The notes: generated from the letters alone by a model not told the origin. Counted from the first letter of the stretch, positions 16,583 through 26,091 are shown. The stretch: DNA of 64,000 bases from an uncultured Eubacteriales bacterium (GCA_934503195.1 CAKSVM010000003.1:11598-75597), one strand, 5' to 3'. Numbers and translations: made by a program.

Positions 16583-17419
16583 ATGAATTACGTTCATATG
16601 CTCGGCAATCTCGATGCGATTGTCGACGAAGACAGCTCTCATCGTCCCTTTTATATCAATGAAATCGGGCATTCTTCCCCGTCCGCCGGATCCGAATACC
16701 ACAACATCCTCTCGTCCGTCTACGCGATTCACTTCGTCGTCGCCGGACGCGGAACATATAATTTTCAGAACATCGACAACACGAAGGGATTCCTCATCGT
16801 CCCCGCCGAGCCGTATCATTTCGTCTTCGACAAAACCGACCCGTGGGAACATTACTGGATCGGCCTGCGCGGCCGCCTAGCGGGATCCACACTCGCCGAG
16901 CTTGGGATGCCAACGAAAAATCACGTTTTCGACTGCGATTGGTTTGACGAATTCATCCCCGAATTCCGGCGGATGATCTTCAAAAATCACGGCCGCAGCG
17001 ACCCGCGCCTGCTGATGCTGAGCTTATTTTACCGCGTAATGGCGGCCTATTCGGGTCAGAAAACGACGCGCGCGGCCGAAAATCGTCCCGACCGCTACGC
17101 GATCGCCGCGAAACGCTTCATCGAAACCTCCTACGCCGACGATCTGAGCGTCGCCGACATCGCGCGCTACGTCAGCGTTTCGCCGAAATATCTGGAAAAG
17201 CTTTTTCGTCAGAAATTCGGCGTCGCACCGAAGACATACATAGCCGAAACGCGCATCCGCGCCGCGAAGCTTCTGCTCGAATCAACCGAGCTTTCGGTGA
17301 CCGAAATCGCGCATTCGGTCGGTTTTTCCGAACAGACCTACTTCTCAAACGTCTTCCGCGGGAGCGTCGGACTCTCGCCGTCGGCCTACCGGAAGGCCAG
17401 AAATGTAAATATTATGTAA
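16583..17419 (+). CDS. AraC-family transcriptional regulator 2
   Basis: A 278-residue protein with an AraC N-terminal sugar-binding cupin (IHFVVAGRGTYNF near residue 50; DPWEHYWIGLRG near 87, the common AraC_binding signature) and a C-terminal double helix-turn-helix (about 178-272; VADIARYVSVSPKYLEKLF and GFSEQTYFSNVFR). The ATG has a strong GGAGG. An extended -10 box TGCTATAAT ends at 16556. It is divergent from the hydrolase and binding protein 2 operon, which it probably regulates. Confidence 0.92.
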   Translation: MNYVHMLGNLDAIVDEDSSHRPFYINEIGHSSPSAGSEYHNILSSVYAIHFVVAGRGTYNFQNIDNTKGFLIVPAEPYHFVFDKTDPWEHYWIGLRGRLAGSTLAELGMPTKNHVFDCDWFDEFIPEFRRMIFKNHGRSDPRLLMLSLFYRVMAAYSGQKTTRAAENRPDRYAIAAKRFIETSYADDLSVADIARYVSVSPKYLEKLFRQKFGVAPKTYIAETRIRAAKLLLESTELSVTEIAHSVGFSEQTYFSNVFRGSVGLSPSAYRKARNVNIM

Positions 17420-17434
17420 ATTTGTTCTATCCTC

Positions 17435-17463
17435 TTGACGCGGAGACCAATCTGCGCTATAAT
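17435..17463 (+). promoter_or_regulatory. Sigma-A promoter of yhaM-like gene
   Basis: TTGACG (17435-17440), 17-bp spacer, TATAAT (17458-17463). Confidence 0.85.
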
Positions 17464-17492
17464 ATAGGGAAGAAAAATTTCAGGAGTACAAA

Positions 17493-18452
17493 ATGCTTTA
17501 TAATGTGTTAATAGAAGATTTAACAAATGGCAATGAAATCGAGGGCTTCTATCTGCTAAAGGACGCCGTGATCAAGACTTCGGCATCCGGAAAATCCTTT
17601 CTCGCCGGAACGATCTCTGACATGAGCGGCTCGATTGATATTAAGGTCTGGGATTATTCCGGCCCGATCGGCGCGGATCAGACCTTCAACGGAAAAGTAA
17701 TCAAAATCCGCGGCACTGTTTCGGAATTCAAGGGGAATCTTCAGGTGATTGTGACCAATATTCGTCTTGCCGCGTCGACCGATACATACGATCTGACAAA
17801 ACTTGTCCAGACCGCGCCGATCGACCGCGATAAACGAATTGAAGAAGTCGTTTCGTTCATCGACTCAATTACCGATCCCGACTACAAAAAGCTCGCCTCT
17901 ACGATTTTTGAACGTCATCGTGAGCAGTTCACATCGGTTCCGGCCGCGAAATCGATGCACCACAGCTTCATTTCGGGACTTTTGATGCACACGTCGAATA
18001 TGCTCCGCGCCGCCGATTTCCTCGCCGACCTATACTACGAGGTCATCGACCGCAGCCTTCTGATGGCCGGAACGCTCCTCCACGACGTCGCGAAGATCTA
18101 CGAGTTCAGTTTTTCTGATCTTGGACTCGTAAAGGACTATTCTACAAAAGGCCAACTTCTTGGTCATCTCGTTATGGGCGCGAACGAAGTCGCTGAAACC
18201 GCCAAAGAACTTGAAATTCCGGAGGAAAAATCGGTGCTTTTGCAGCATTTGCTGCTCTCGCACCACGGCGAACCCGAATTCGGCGCGGCAGTCAGACCGA
18301 TGTGCGCCGAGGCTGAGTTGCTCTCATACATCGACAACATCGACTCGCGAATGGAAATCTACGCCGAAAATCTCCCTGACGTCCCGGTCGGTGGATTCAG
18401 CCAGCGGATCATCGCGCTCGACAAAAAGATACATAACCACGGGCTATCGTAA
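17493..18452 (+). CDS. yhaM: OB-fold/HD-domain 3'-5' exoribonuclease, YhaM-like
   Basis: A 319-residue protein with an N-terminal OB-fold nucleic-acid domain (about 10-95; GSIDIKVWD and FKGNLQVIV) and a C-terminal HD hydrolase domain (about 150-290). Metal-binding residues are in MHHSFISGLLMHT, LLHDVAKIYEF and LLSHHGEPEFG. This arrangement is that of Bacillus YhaM, a 3'-5' exoribonuclease that also acts on single-stranded DNA. Length is normal (about 314). It has its own promoter and terminator, so it is an independent housekeeping gene within the carbohydrate region. Confidence 0.9.
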   Translation: MLYNVLIEDLTNGNEIEGFYLLKDAVIKTSASGKSFLAGTISDMSGSIDIKVWDYSGPIGADQTFNGKVIKIRGTVSEFKGNLQVIVTNIRLAASTDTYDLTKLVQTAPIDRDKRIEEVVSFIDSITDPDYKKLASTIFERHREQFTSVPAAKSMHHSFISGLLMHTSNMLRAADFLADLYYEVIDRSLLMAGTLLHDVAKIYEFSFSDLGLVKDYSTKGQLLGHLVMGANEVAETAKELEIPEEKSVLLQHLLLSHHGEPEFGAAVRPMCAEAELLSYIDNIDSRMEIYAENLPDVPVGGFSQRIIALDKKIHNHGLS

Positions 18453-18453
18453 C

Positions 18454-18483
18454 AAAAAATCCTCTCGAAAGAGAGGATTTTTT
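18454..18483. terminator. Bidirectional terminator
   Basis: AAAAAATCCTCTC, GAAA loop, GAGAGGATTTTTT. Serves the convergent yhaM-like and DUF5054 genes. Confidence 0.9.
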
Positions 18484-18500
18484 GTTGATTTAAGAGATTT

Positions 18501-20375
18501 TTACTTCAGAATGAATCTGAAACGCGCGTCCTCGTCGTACCAGAACGGGAAATTCGTGTTCCACTGGTTGTCGTAGAGGCAGAATCTGAGGTCGTCGCCC
18601 TCGCGCGGAAGGCGGTTCGGGTAGTTCCAGAGTCCGCCGCCGAAGGTCAGGAGCGCGCAGTCGAGCGATTCGATTTCAAGCCCGCCGACCCGCGCGCCGT
18701 AATCGGTTCCGTGGAAAACGCGTCCGCCGTTCCGCACGACGTCGCGCGGATCGACCCAGATTCCGAGCTTCCGCACTGAAATTTCGCCTTCGCCGCCGTC
18801 AAAATTCAGCCACATTCCCTCGGGAATCCGCGACGCCGGCTTGTCGTACCACGCGAAATCAGCGGCGAGCGAATCGCCCAGAGGCGTCAGTTTCAGCGTA
18901 AAGCGCGCCGGACAGCCGTATTTTTCGTGCAGCTCCGGCTCCGGAGACATATGGCAGACGACCGATTCACCAAGTCTGTAAAGCTTATCGACGTGAATTC
19001 CCGTCAATATGTGCGGATTTGGCGATTCGTCAAGGCCGAGTTTTGTAAAATCGTCATAACCCCACTGAATTTTCTGGCGGAAATACTGCTCGCCAAACCG
19101 CATCGTGTCGGCGTGACTGAAGACCTCATATTCGAAGCGGAAGAGCCGCCGCCATATTTCGCAGATCGGCGAACCATGCTTTCCGAGACCGATGACCGCG
19201 CCGTCGTTGCCAATCGTCAGCCGGAAATCGCCGAGTCCGAAGGGCTTTCCGACCTCGATCCGGTTGACCGTCACGGGCGGAAGCGTCGATTTCCACTCCT
19301 TCGTCAGATTCGACGCGCGGACGTCGAAGTCGGCGTCGAGCTGCGAAGCTGCCGCGTTTATGTAGTCGCGCTGCTCGCGCCACGAAAGCTCGCACTTGTC
19401 GTATTTTCCGCTCTTTCTCGCGAGTTCGAAATCCTCGCGGCGATAATTTCCGTCATCATTTATGTATTTTTTTCCGCAAAGCCCGCAGGTATGCTCGGCG
19501 ACCTTGAGAAGCTCGGAATAGACAATTTCGCGCTGACTCTTCGGAAGCTCAGCCGCGTATCTGAGCATCGCGCGGTAGGCCATCTGCTTTCGCGGATCGG
19601 CTTGATATCCATGCGCCCAGCTGTCGCCGATTTCACTGTCAATCACGGGCAGCGCGGGATTTGCTTTCAACAGAATCTCCGCGACCTCGTTGAGATTCGT
19701 CGAACGGATCTTCGCTCCCGGATATTTCGCGTGAAGATCGTCATAAAACGCCTTGATATCCTCAGGCGTCTGCGGGCCGAGATTGTCTCCGGTCATCGCG
19801 AAACATAGTATTTTATCGGTTCCGGGGAGCTCGGTTATGCCGCCGTAGCTCTTGTCGTAGATTACGATTATGTCGCTGTCTCCGCACCGCCATCTGAAAA
19901 TCGGCGGCACATCCGGGAGTGCGCTGACGCCGTTGACGCCGATGTGGACGAGCTTTACCCCTGCCTTCGCAAGGAGCGGAACCGCCGCTTTTGTGAATCC
20001 CGGGACGTCGGTCGACTTCGCGGCGATTGTTTTCTTTCCGAACCGTTCGTCGAGTTTTTTCGAAATGCTCAGCCCGTACTCGTAGAGCGGCGCGTCGGCC
20101 ATTTCGACGTGCATCGTGAAGGGCAGCGCGTGCCACGCGATCAGCCCGTCGGCGATCGCTTTTTCCATCCGCGCGGCGTCCGGCGACTTTTCGAGGAAGC
20201 GCGCGATCAGCCATGATCCGGTAGTCCAGACAAAATTTTCCTCCTCATCGCGCATTTCTTCGGCGAGATCGAGCGCGTGCGGGATGAATTCCTCCATGTA
20301 ACGCCGCTCTACAACTGACGCGAAATCGGTATAACCGAGGTCAAGGTGGGTTTTGAAGATTACAAGAATTTCCAT
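18501..20375 (-). CDS. DUF5054 protein, GH38-like glycosidase fold
   Basis: A 624-residue cytoplasmic protein. The N-terminal 330 residues look like the alpha-mannosidase (GH38/57) beta/alpha barrel: THLDLGYTD at residues 9-17 matches the HxDxG metal motif, AKSTDVPGF near residue 118 carries the probable nucleophilic Asp, and EIGDSWAHG near residue 245 contributes further active-site residues. The C-terminal half is beta-rich. This is the pattern of DUF5054 proteins, thought to act on glycans but mostly uncharacterised. GGAG lies 6 nt before the ATG. It sits alone within the AraC/binding-protein region. Confidence 0.75.
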   Translation of the reverse strand: MEILVIFKTHLDLGYTDFASVVERRYMEEFIPHALDLAEEMRDEEENFVWTTGSWLIARFLEKSPDAARMEKAIADGLIAWHALPFTMHVEMADAPLYEYGLSISKKLDERFGKKTIAAKSTDVPGFTKAAVPLLAKAGVKLVHIGVNGVSALPDVPPIFRWRCGDSDIIVIYDKSYGGITELPGTDKILCFAMTGDNLGPQTPEDIKAFYDDLHAKYPGAKIRSTNLNEVAEILLKANPALPVIDSEIGDSWAHGYQADPRKQMAYRAMLRYAAELPKSQREIVYSELLKVAEHTCGLCGKKYINDDGNYRREDFELARKSGKYDKCELSWREQRDYINAAASQLDADFDVRASNLTKEWKSTLPPVTVNRIEVGKPFGLGDFRLTIGNDGAVIGLGKHGSPICEIWRRLFRFEYEVFSHADTMRFGEQYFRQKIQWGYDDFTKLGLDESPNPHILTGIHVDKLYRLGESVVCHMSPEPELHEKYGCPARFTLKLTPLGDSLAADFAWYDKPASRIPEGMWLNFDGGEGEISVRKLGIWVDPRDVVRNGGRVFHGTDYGARVGGLEIESLDCALLTFGGGLWNYPNRLPREGDDLRFCLYDNQWNTNFPFWYDEDARFRFILK

Positions 20376-20403
20376 TTATAACTCCTTTTTATTCGTTTTC
20401 TTC

Positions 20404-20432
20404 ATTATATCATATCGCGCCGGAATTTGCAA
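20404..20432 (-). promoter_or_regulatory. Promoter of DUF5054 gene
   Basis: On the minus strand TTGCAA (20427-20432), 17-bp spacer, TATAAT (20404-20409). Confidence 0.75.
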
Positions 20433-20552
20433 TGAACTTTTCGAATTTTTCGCTGTAATAATCGAATTTCCGTGAAAATTTTACAATAGGTTCACAATTT
20501 GAATCATATGATATGCTATAATGGAGTCATTAAATTATCAGGAGATGTTATT

Positions 20553-21380
20553 TTGGACTGGGAAAAGGTACTTCAGGAAATTATCAATTGGCTTACGACC
20601 GCGGGCGTAAAAGCCGTCATCGCGCTCATTCTGCTCGTGATTTCGTTCAAAATCATCAATACGGTCGCGAAAAAAGTCGAAAAAGCCTGTGAAAAACGCT
20701 GTGCCACGAACTCGAAATTTGACAAAACCCTCACCCGCACGCTCGGAAACGTAACGAAGATCGGCCTCAAAATCGTCGTCTGCGCGGCGATCGTCGGCTA
20801 CCTCGGACTCGACACGAGCGGAATCACCGCGCTCATCGCGTCGCTCGGCGTCGGCGTCGGCCTCGCGGTCAACGGAACGATGTCAAACCTCGCCGGCGGC
20901 GTGCTTCTACTCTTCACGCGCCCCTTCAAGGACGACGATTTCATCGAGGCCTGCGGTTATTCAGGAACTGTAGAGGACATTTTCATCTGCAACACGAAGA
21001 TCATCACGCCCGATAACAAGGTAGTTTACATACCGAACGGCAAACTTTCGACGAGCGAAGTCGTAAACTATTCCGAAAAGCCGATAAGACGAGTCGATCT
21101 CACTTTCTCGGTCTCGTATTCGACTGATTTCGAAGCGGCAAAATCGGTCATTCTCCAGCTCTGCGACAAGCATGACCTCGTGCTGAAGGATCCCGCGCCG
21201 ACAATCCGCGTCAGCGCGCATTCGGCAAGCAGCATCGACATCGTCACGCGCGCTTGGTGCAACAACGCCGATTATTGGACGGTCTATTTCGACCTTCTCG
21301 AAGCCGTCAAGAAGGCCTTCGACAAAGCCGGCATCGAAATTCCCTTCAATCAGCTCGACGTACACGTCAAGAACGACTGA
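20553..21380 (+). CDS. mscS: Small-conductance mechanosensitive channel (MscS family)
   Basis: A 275-residue inner-membrane channel that opens under turgor stress. The first half has about three membrane helices (AVIALILLVISFKII; IGLKIVVCAAIVGYLG; the Gly/Ala-rich pore helix LIASLGVGVGLA followed by NGTMSNLAGG), the second half the cytoplasmic beta and alpha/beta vestibule (FTRPFKDDDFIE, VVYIPNGKLSTSEVVNYS). The TTG at 20553 is preferred because CAGGAG lies 8 nt upstream and the -10 box TATAAT (20517-20522) falls inside the longer possible frame from 20499. Length then matches short MscS proteins. Confidence 0.92.
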   Translation: MDWEKVLQEIINWLTTAGVKAVIALILLVISFKIINTVAKKVEKACEKRCATNSKFDKTLTRTLGNVTKIGLKIVVCAAIVGYLGLDTSGITALIASLGVGVGLAVNGTMSNLAGGVLLLFTRPFKDDDFIEACGYSGTVEDIFICNTKIITPDNKVVYIPNGKLSTSEVVNYSEKPIRRVDLTFSVSYSTDFEAAKSVILQLCDKHDLVLKDPAPTIRVSAHSASSIDIVTRAWCNNADYWTVYFDLLEAVKKAFDKAGIEIPFNQLDVHVKND

Positions 21381-21397
21381 AATTTCATTTGAATATA

Positions 21398-21424
21398 CAA
21401 AAATCCCGCAATTTGCGGGATTTT
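21398..21424. terminator. Bidirectional terminator
   Basis: AAAAATCCCGCAA, then TTGCGGGATTTTT; between mscS and the nucleotidyltransferase gene. Confidence 0.85.
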
Positions 21425-21430
21425 TGTTGT

Positions 21431-22633
21431 CTATTTTATTATTCCGTAAACCTTCATCAGAGCCTTGCGCTTTTTCGCCACCGACAAGCTTTCGGACGCC
21501 GAACTGTTCTTCGTCCGAAGCTCGGCCGCGTACGAGATCAGACGATGTGCCCAGCCAACCGGAAGCAGAATCGGATACGCCTTCACATAGCGATATTTCC
21601 CTGACATATATTCAAAGTTTGGGAATAAACTTTTTACAATTCCGGGGTTTTCGCCCGTCCGCTCAGCGCGAACCGCCGTCAGCACCGCCGTCGACGAATG
21701 CAGACGCGAAAGCGAATCCGCACCGTAAACGCCGCCCTCGAACATATCATCGAGCATCGGCAGTTCGTCGGCTTCGTCAACCATTTTCTGCCATACGCGC
21801 GGCAGATCGAATTCAAATCCGAGCCTTGTCGTCGCGATTCTGAACTGCGCCGCCGCGAACTTGTCCGCGCGAACCGACGAAAGCTGACTTAAGAGCAGTT
21901 CCCAGTCGATTTCGGCCGCGTATTCCCGCCCCCAGAACGCGATGTCGCAGGTCTGGCGGATTCCGACTCCGCAGTAAAGAAAATGCTTGAACGAATGAAG
22001 TATTAAATAAAGCATATGCTCATGCGCCGGCAACGAGAAAATTCCGCCGATTTCGCGGCGTTTTTTGTGAATATCCACAAAAAATCTGTTAAAATCCTCG
22101 GGCGCGCCTTCGCTCGAATCGAAAAGCGAGCGGTGAAGTTCGACATAAAGGAACTCATTTTTGTAGGTCATCTCGTCCGCGACCTCGTTTTCGGGAATTT
22201 CCCCGGCGAGTCCGGCCTCGACAAGCACCGAACGGCATTCGGCAAGCTCGTCGTCCGAGACGAAAATATCGTCGTCCGCGCTCACGCGATGATCCGGCAT
22301 CGGATACAAACGACTGCAAAGCCGCCCCTTCACGACGAGCGGATGCAGATTTTTTTCGCGAAATTTCGCGTAAAGCCGCTCAAAATCGACGCTTTTCGCA
22401 GTCTGACGGACGACTGCCGCGATAGTTCGCTTCTTCAAATATTCAAATAACGCCTTTTCCGCGATCAGCGACTCGTTTTTCCGGACCGACTCAAAGATTA
22501 TCGGCAGCAAAAGCTGGCTGTCGGCGAGCGAAAAAATCGCTTTCCACTCCTCGACGGAGAATTTTTCCGTGTATTCGCCGCCGTGCAGCGCATATTGTAA
22601 AATATTTATGAACGTCTCATCTGTGCGAGTCAT
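21431..22633 (-). CDS. Nucleotidyltransferase family protein (NTP_transf_5 type)
   Basis: A 400-residue protein of the uncharacterised nucleotidyltransferase family PF14907. The core signature is HPLVVKGRLCSRLYP followed by HRVSADDDIFV (about residues 97-125), with the Asp residues as likely metal ligands. The rest is helical. Relatives occur in polysaccharide or peptide biosynthesis clusters, but here it stands alone between mscS and an AraC gene, so no pathway can be assigned. The ATG at 22633 follows an AAGGGGGG site. No membrane segments seen. Confidence 0.75.
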   Translation of the reverse strand: MTRTDETFINILQYALHGGEYTEKFSVEEWKAIFSLADSQLLLPIIFESVRKNESLIAEKALFEYLKKRTIAAVVRQTAKSVDFERLYAKFREKNLHPLVVKGRLCSRLYPMPDHRVSADDDIFVSDDELAECRSVLVEAGLAGEIPENEVADEMTYKNEFLYVELHRSLFDSSEGAPEDFNRFFVDIHKKRREIGGIFSLPAHEHMLYLILHSFKHFLYCGVGIRQTCDIAFWGREYAAEIDWELLLSQLSSVRADKFAAAQFRIATTRLGFEFDLPRVWQKMVDEADELPMLDDMFEGGVYGADSLSRLHSSTAVLTAVRAERTGENPGIVKSLFPNFEYMSGKYRYVKAYPILLPVGWAHRLISYAAELRTKNSSASESLSVAKKRKALMKVYGIIK

Positions 22634-22713
22634 GTGCGTCCCCCCTTACAAAAACTACTTTTATTATAACATATTTGTCGCGGGAATGCAAGACTTTCAG
22701 AGAAAAAAATAAG

Positions 22714-23517
22714 TCAATCGGATTTTTTCGCCCTCAGACGCTCTCCCGAAGGCGGTTCTCCGAACCTTTTCTTGTACATTTTGGAAAAATTCGCCACATC
22801 AGTGTACCCGGTCAGCTCTGCCGCGCGCGCTACATTGAAGCCGGAACGCAGAAACCGCCTAGCGTTGTCCAGTTTTACATTGGTAATATATTCCTTCACG
22901 CTGCAACCGTTTTCGCTCTTAAAAACCTCGACGAGATAATGGCGGTCGATGTGCAGTGCCTCGGCGAGCTGCTCGACCGAAATTTTACGATAGTAGTACT
23001 GATTTATGTAATTCCGCGCCCGCTCGGCGTACTCGCGCCCCTTCGGCATCCTCGAAATGCTCCGCCGCTTCGACCAGAGCGATGAAAGCAGCAGAAACGC
23101 CTTTCCGGCCAGAAATTCCTCGCGGCCGATCGAAAATTCGCGGCAATCGAGCATCGTTGTGAAGAGATTAGGATCGTCGATCGGCACAACGTCTCCGAAT
23201 TCGCCGAATCGCGCCGCGAGTTCGCCCGTCATACCTATCCAGATGTAGTACCACGGGTCGTCGACGTCGGCGATGTACTCGGTTTCCTCGCCCGGGCGGA
23301 TCACGAAACAGTTCCCGGCGGCGATTTCGTACTTCCCGCGCGGGCATTCGTAGGTACCCTTCCCCGAAAAAACGTAGTGGATCAGCCAGCAATTTCGCAC
23401 GCGCTTTGTAGAAATATGCCCCGGCAGGCAGGCTTCGTCGCCGCACCTGACCGGATTCAGGTCGCGGAATCCGCGGTCAGCGAGCGGAATCTCGCGCGTT
23501 ACAATTGTCACGTCCAT
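22714..23517 (-). CDS. AraC-family transcriptional regulator 3
   Basis: A 267-residue AraC protein: N-terminal cupin (LIHYVFSGKGTYEC near residue 46; DPWYYIWIGMTG near 86) and C-terminal helix-turn-helix pair (about 165-262; VEQLAEALHIDRHYLVEVF and YTDVANFSKMYKKRFGEPPS). AAGGTGAGAAT precedes the ATG. Divergent from binding protein 3 with 137 bp between them, so it is the probable local activator or repressor. Confidence 0.92.
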   Translation of the reverse strand: MDVTIVTREIPLADRGFRDLNPVRCGDEACLPGHISTKRVRNCWLIHYVFSGKGTYECPRGKYEIAAGNCFVIRPGEETEYIADVDDPWYYIWIGMTGELAARFGEFGDVVPIDDPNLFTTMLDCREFSIGREEFLAGKAFLLLSSLWSKRRSISRMPKGREYAERARNYINQYYYRKISVEQLAEALHIDRHYLVEVFKSENGCSVKEYITNVKLDNARRFLRSGFNVARAAELTGYTDVANFSKMYKKRFGEPPSGERLRAKKSD

Positions 23518-23568
23518 ATTCTCACCTTCTTTACTTACATTATACCATAAAAAGCTTACATTTTGCTA

Positions 23569-23597
23569 TTGACATTTCGCACAAATCGTGATATAAT
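23569..23597 (+). promoter_or_regulatory. Sigma-A promoter of solute-binding protein 3
   Basis: TTGACA (23569-23574), 17-bp spacer, TATAAT (23592-23597). Confidence 0.85.
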
Positions 23598-23654
23598 AAT
23601 CAAGTAAGATTCTCCGCTGCATCAAAATTTCACAAAAAGGAACAGGTTAAAGAA

Positions 23655-25091
23655 ATGAAACGCACAACTTCCACAGCACTTCTCCTCTTGTTCGCGCTCC
23701 TCGCTTCCTCCTGCGGCACGCCCGAAAATCAGCCTCCTGCCGAAACTTCCGGCGATCAGACGTCGACCGACACACCCGAAATCGCCGAATCGCTCGGTCT
23801 CCCGTCCGATTTGAACTACGGTGACGCCGAATTCACCTTTCTTACCCGCGATCCCGCCAAAATGACATGGGTCTACCCGCAGCTCGACGTCGAAACCTCG
23901 ACCGGAGACGTCCTGAACGACGCGATTTATTCGCGAAACCGCCGCGTCGAAGAGCTTCTGAAGGTCAAAATCAGCGGCGTCGAGGACGACGCCTATGAAA
24001 CGACCGTCAAAAACATGATTCTCGCCGGAGACGACACGTACGACATCATTCAGTTGAACGACCGCGACGGCTTGTCGTTCGCACAGGAGGGATTGGTTTA
24101 TTCAATAAGCGATCTGAAATACGTCGATCTCGACAAGCCGTGGTGGAGTCAAACGCTGAATTCCGCGCTTTCGATCGGAAACAAACAGTATTTTGCGTAC
24201 GGCGACTACAATCTGACGACCTACGATTACACGCACGTGCTGGTTTTTAACAAAGACGTCGCTGAAAAGTATTCACTCGGTAATATTTACGACACAGTTT
24301 TTGAAGGCAAGTGGACCTTCGATACATATGCCGAGCTTTCGAAAAAGACGACGCATGACCTCAACGGCGACAGCAAAATGGATGAAAATGACATTTACGG
24401 GCTTATTTCACAGCCGAAACACGTCCTTCCCTGCTTCTGGATCGGCGCGGGAGTCGAATCCGTCGCGAAAAATTCAGACGACATCCCGGTTTTTGACCTC
24501 GACAAGAACGAAAAGTTCCGGAGTGTCATCGAAAAAATCTTCGGAATCACGTGGGACGACGGCAGTTGGTGCAACGTCGAAGGTATGTCGACCGCGCTGT
24601 TCGAGTCCGGCCACTCGCTCTTCATGGACACGAGCTTCAATCTCGTTTCGAGACTGCGCGACATGGATTCCGACTTCGGAATCATCCCCTACCCGAAGTT
24701 CGACGAGTCGCAAACAAACTACTATTCGCGCGTCGAGGGCGGAATGGTGACGATTATTCCCAAAACAAACGATAAACTCGACATGACCGGAGCCGTTCTT
24801 GAGGCTCTCGCGTACGAATCGCGTCAGCTCGTGATCCCGGCCTACTACGACATCGCGCTGAAGGGCAAGTACGCGCGCGACCCCGAGTCGATCGAGATGC
24901 TCGACCTGATCTTCGCCGGGCGAATCTACGACCTCGGCGACACGTATTGGTGTGCGGTTCTGCGCGACGGAATCTTTCAGGATATGTTCAAAACGAACAA
25001 CCGCGATTATTCGTCAATCGTCGCAGGCGTGAAGCCGAAGATCGAAAGCGAGATTCAGAAGACGGTCGAGGCCTTCGCCGCGCTCAAATAA
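23655..25091 (+). CDS. Extracellular solute-binding lipoprotein, paralogue 3
   Basis: A 478-residue lipoprotein with lipobox ASSC (Cys20) and a Thr/Glu-rich linker. Shared paralogue marks are TGDVLNDAIYSRNRRVEEL, DKPWWSQTL, the EF-hand-like DLNGDSKMDEND near residue 235, FGIIPYPKFDESQTNYY and ARDPESIEM. It is divergent from AraC 3 and convergent with AraC 4. No permease gene is near. The perfect -35/-10 boxes suggest high expression unless repressed. Confidence 0.85.
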   Translation: MKRTTSTALLLLFALLASSCGTPENQPPAETSGDQTSTDTPEIAESLGLPSDLNYGDAEFTFLTRDPAKMTWVYPQLDVETSTGDVLNDAIYSRNRRVEELLKVKISGVEDDAYETTVKNMILAGDDTYDIIQLNDRDGLSFAQEGLVYSISDLKYVDLDKPWWSQTLNSALSIGNKQYFAYGDYNLTTYDYTHVLVFNKDVAEKYSLGNIYDTVFEGKWTFDTYAELSKKTTHDLNGDSKMDENDIYGLISQPKHVLPCFWIGAGVESVAKNSDDIPVFDLDKNEKFRSVIEKIFGITWDDGSWCNVEGMSTALFESGHSLFMDTSFNLVSRLRDMDSDFGIIPYPKFDESQTNYYSRVEGGMVTIIPKTNDKLDMTGAVLEALAYESRQLVIPAYYDIALKGKYARDPESIEMLDLIFAGRIYDLGDTYWCAVLRDGIFQDMFKTNNRDYSSIVAGVKPKIESEIQKTVEAFAALK

Positions 25092-25107
25092 TTTCGTATA
25101 CAGTTAC

Positions 25108-25136
25108 AAAAAAACGCCGCGTAAAGCGGCGTTTTT
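25108..25136. terminator. Bidirectional terminator
   Basis: Seven A, ACGCCGC, loop GTAAA, GCGGCGT, then T run; between binding protein 3 and AraC 4. Confidence 0.85.
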
Positions 25137-25137
25137 G

Positions 25138-26016
25138 TCATTTCATCCGATTTTCATCCAGCATATCGCGCGTCAGCTTGCGGAACTGACCGGGCGTGAC
25201 GCCGCACGAATTCTTGAAGCACTTGATAAAATAGCTCGTGTCGGGGATGCCGATTTCAAGTCCGACCTCAGTGACCGAAAGTCCGCGGCGGTCGAGCAGC
25301 AGATTTTCGGCGAGATTGAGCTTGCAGCGCAGGATAAGCTCGTTCGGGGTACAGCCGAGTTCGGCGCGGAGCTTGTGGCAGAGAAGGCTGTGGCTGATAT
25401 GCAAAAAATCTGCAATCGCGTAGGGCGAAATGTCCTCGGAGATATGATCCTCGATGCAGCTCTGCACCGCCGCGAGGAACTCCGAGACGTTCTGATTCTT
25501 TTCGCGGTTGTAGAGGCGGTAGATCATGTCGTGTATGCGGAGGATGGAGGCGCGCGCCAAAAGCTCCGATTCTGACGTTGTATAGTACTCAAAAAGCCGC
25601 TCGAACTCACTTTTTATCTCCGGAAGCAGCTCATCATCCGAAAACAGACAGCGTTTCGGGTCAATTTCGCCGTCAAACGTCGTCAGAAAGCGTATGTTAC
25701 GCATCGTCAGTCCCGGCTGATAGATGATTGAGGTCGGATATCTGAGAACATATGTCACATATTTTCCCGAAAATTCGCTGACAGTTCCGTGTAAAGTGTG
25801 CGGTGGAACCACAAGAACCATTCCCGGTTCGGTCACAAGACGCTTTCCGTTTATCTGATAAGCTCTGTGATTTTCGACCTGATACGCGATTTCAAACGAG
25901 TCGTGCCAATGATCGTCCACCACGTCAAGTTCAAGCGGCATACATTGGCGGTCAATCATATAATCATGCTTATCCTTATGAACGAAATGTCCTATAAAGC
26001 TTGATTTTTCATACAT
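25138..26016 (-). CDS. AraC-family transcriptional regulator 4
   Basis: A 292-residue AraC protein with N-terminal cupin (DDHWHDSFEIAYQ near residue 36; LVVPPHTLHGT near 69) and a C-terminal helix-turn-helix pair (about 190-288; AIADFLHISHSLLCHKLR, IPDTSYFIKCFKNSCGVTPG). AAGGA precedes the ATG. It is divergent from binding protein 4, with face-to-face overlapping promoters in the 109-bp gap, so the two genes probably exclude each other's transcription. Confidence 0.92.
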   Translation of the reverse strand: MYEKSSFIGHFVHKDKHDYMIDRQCMPLELDVVDDHWHDSFEIAYQVENHRAYQINGKRLVTEPGMVLVVPPHTLHGTVSEFSGKYVTYVLRYPTSIIYQPGLTMRNIRFLTTFDGEIDPKRCLFSDDELLPEIKSEFERLFEYYTTSESELLARASILRIHDMIYRLYNREKNQNVSEFLAAVQSCIEDHISEDISPYAIADFLHISHSLLCHKLRAELGCTPNELILRCKLNLAENLLLDRRGLSVTEVGLEIGIPDTSYFIKCFKNSCGVTPGQFRKLTRDMLDENRMK

Positions 26017-26058
26017 ACGTAATTTTCCTTCAGATTTGTCGCATTTTCAAACATATAT

Positions 26059-26091
26059 ATTATAGCACATTCGAGCAAAAAATGCTATAAT
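26059..26091. promoter_or_regulatory. Overlapping divergent promoters of AraC 4 and solute-binding protein 4
   Basis: A perfect inverted repeat places TATAAT on the minus strand (26059-26064) and on the plus strand (26086-26091), each preceded by TGC as an extended -10 box, 15 bp apart across the repeat. The -35 area of each promoter therefore covers the -10 box of the other. Confidence 0.7.

Noticed and set aside
18501..20375. Naming the DUF5054 protein an alpha-mannosidase
   Set aside because: The HxDxG-like motif is suggestive, but overall similarity to characterised mannosidases cannot be judged by eye.
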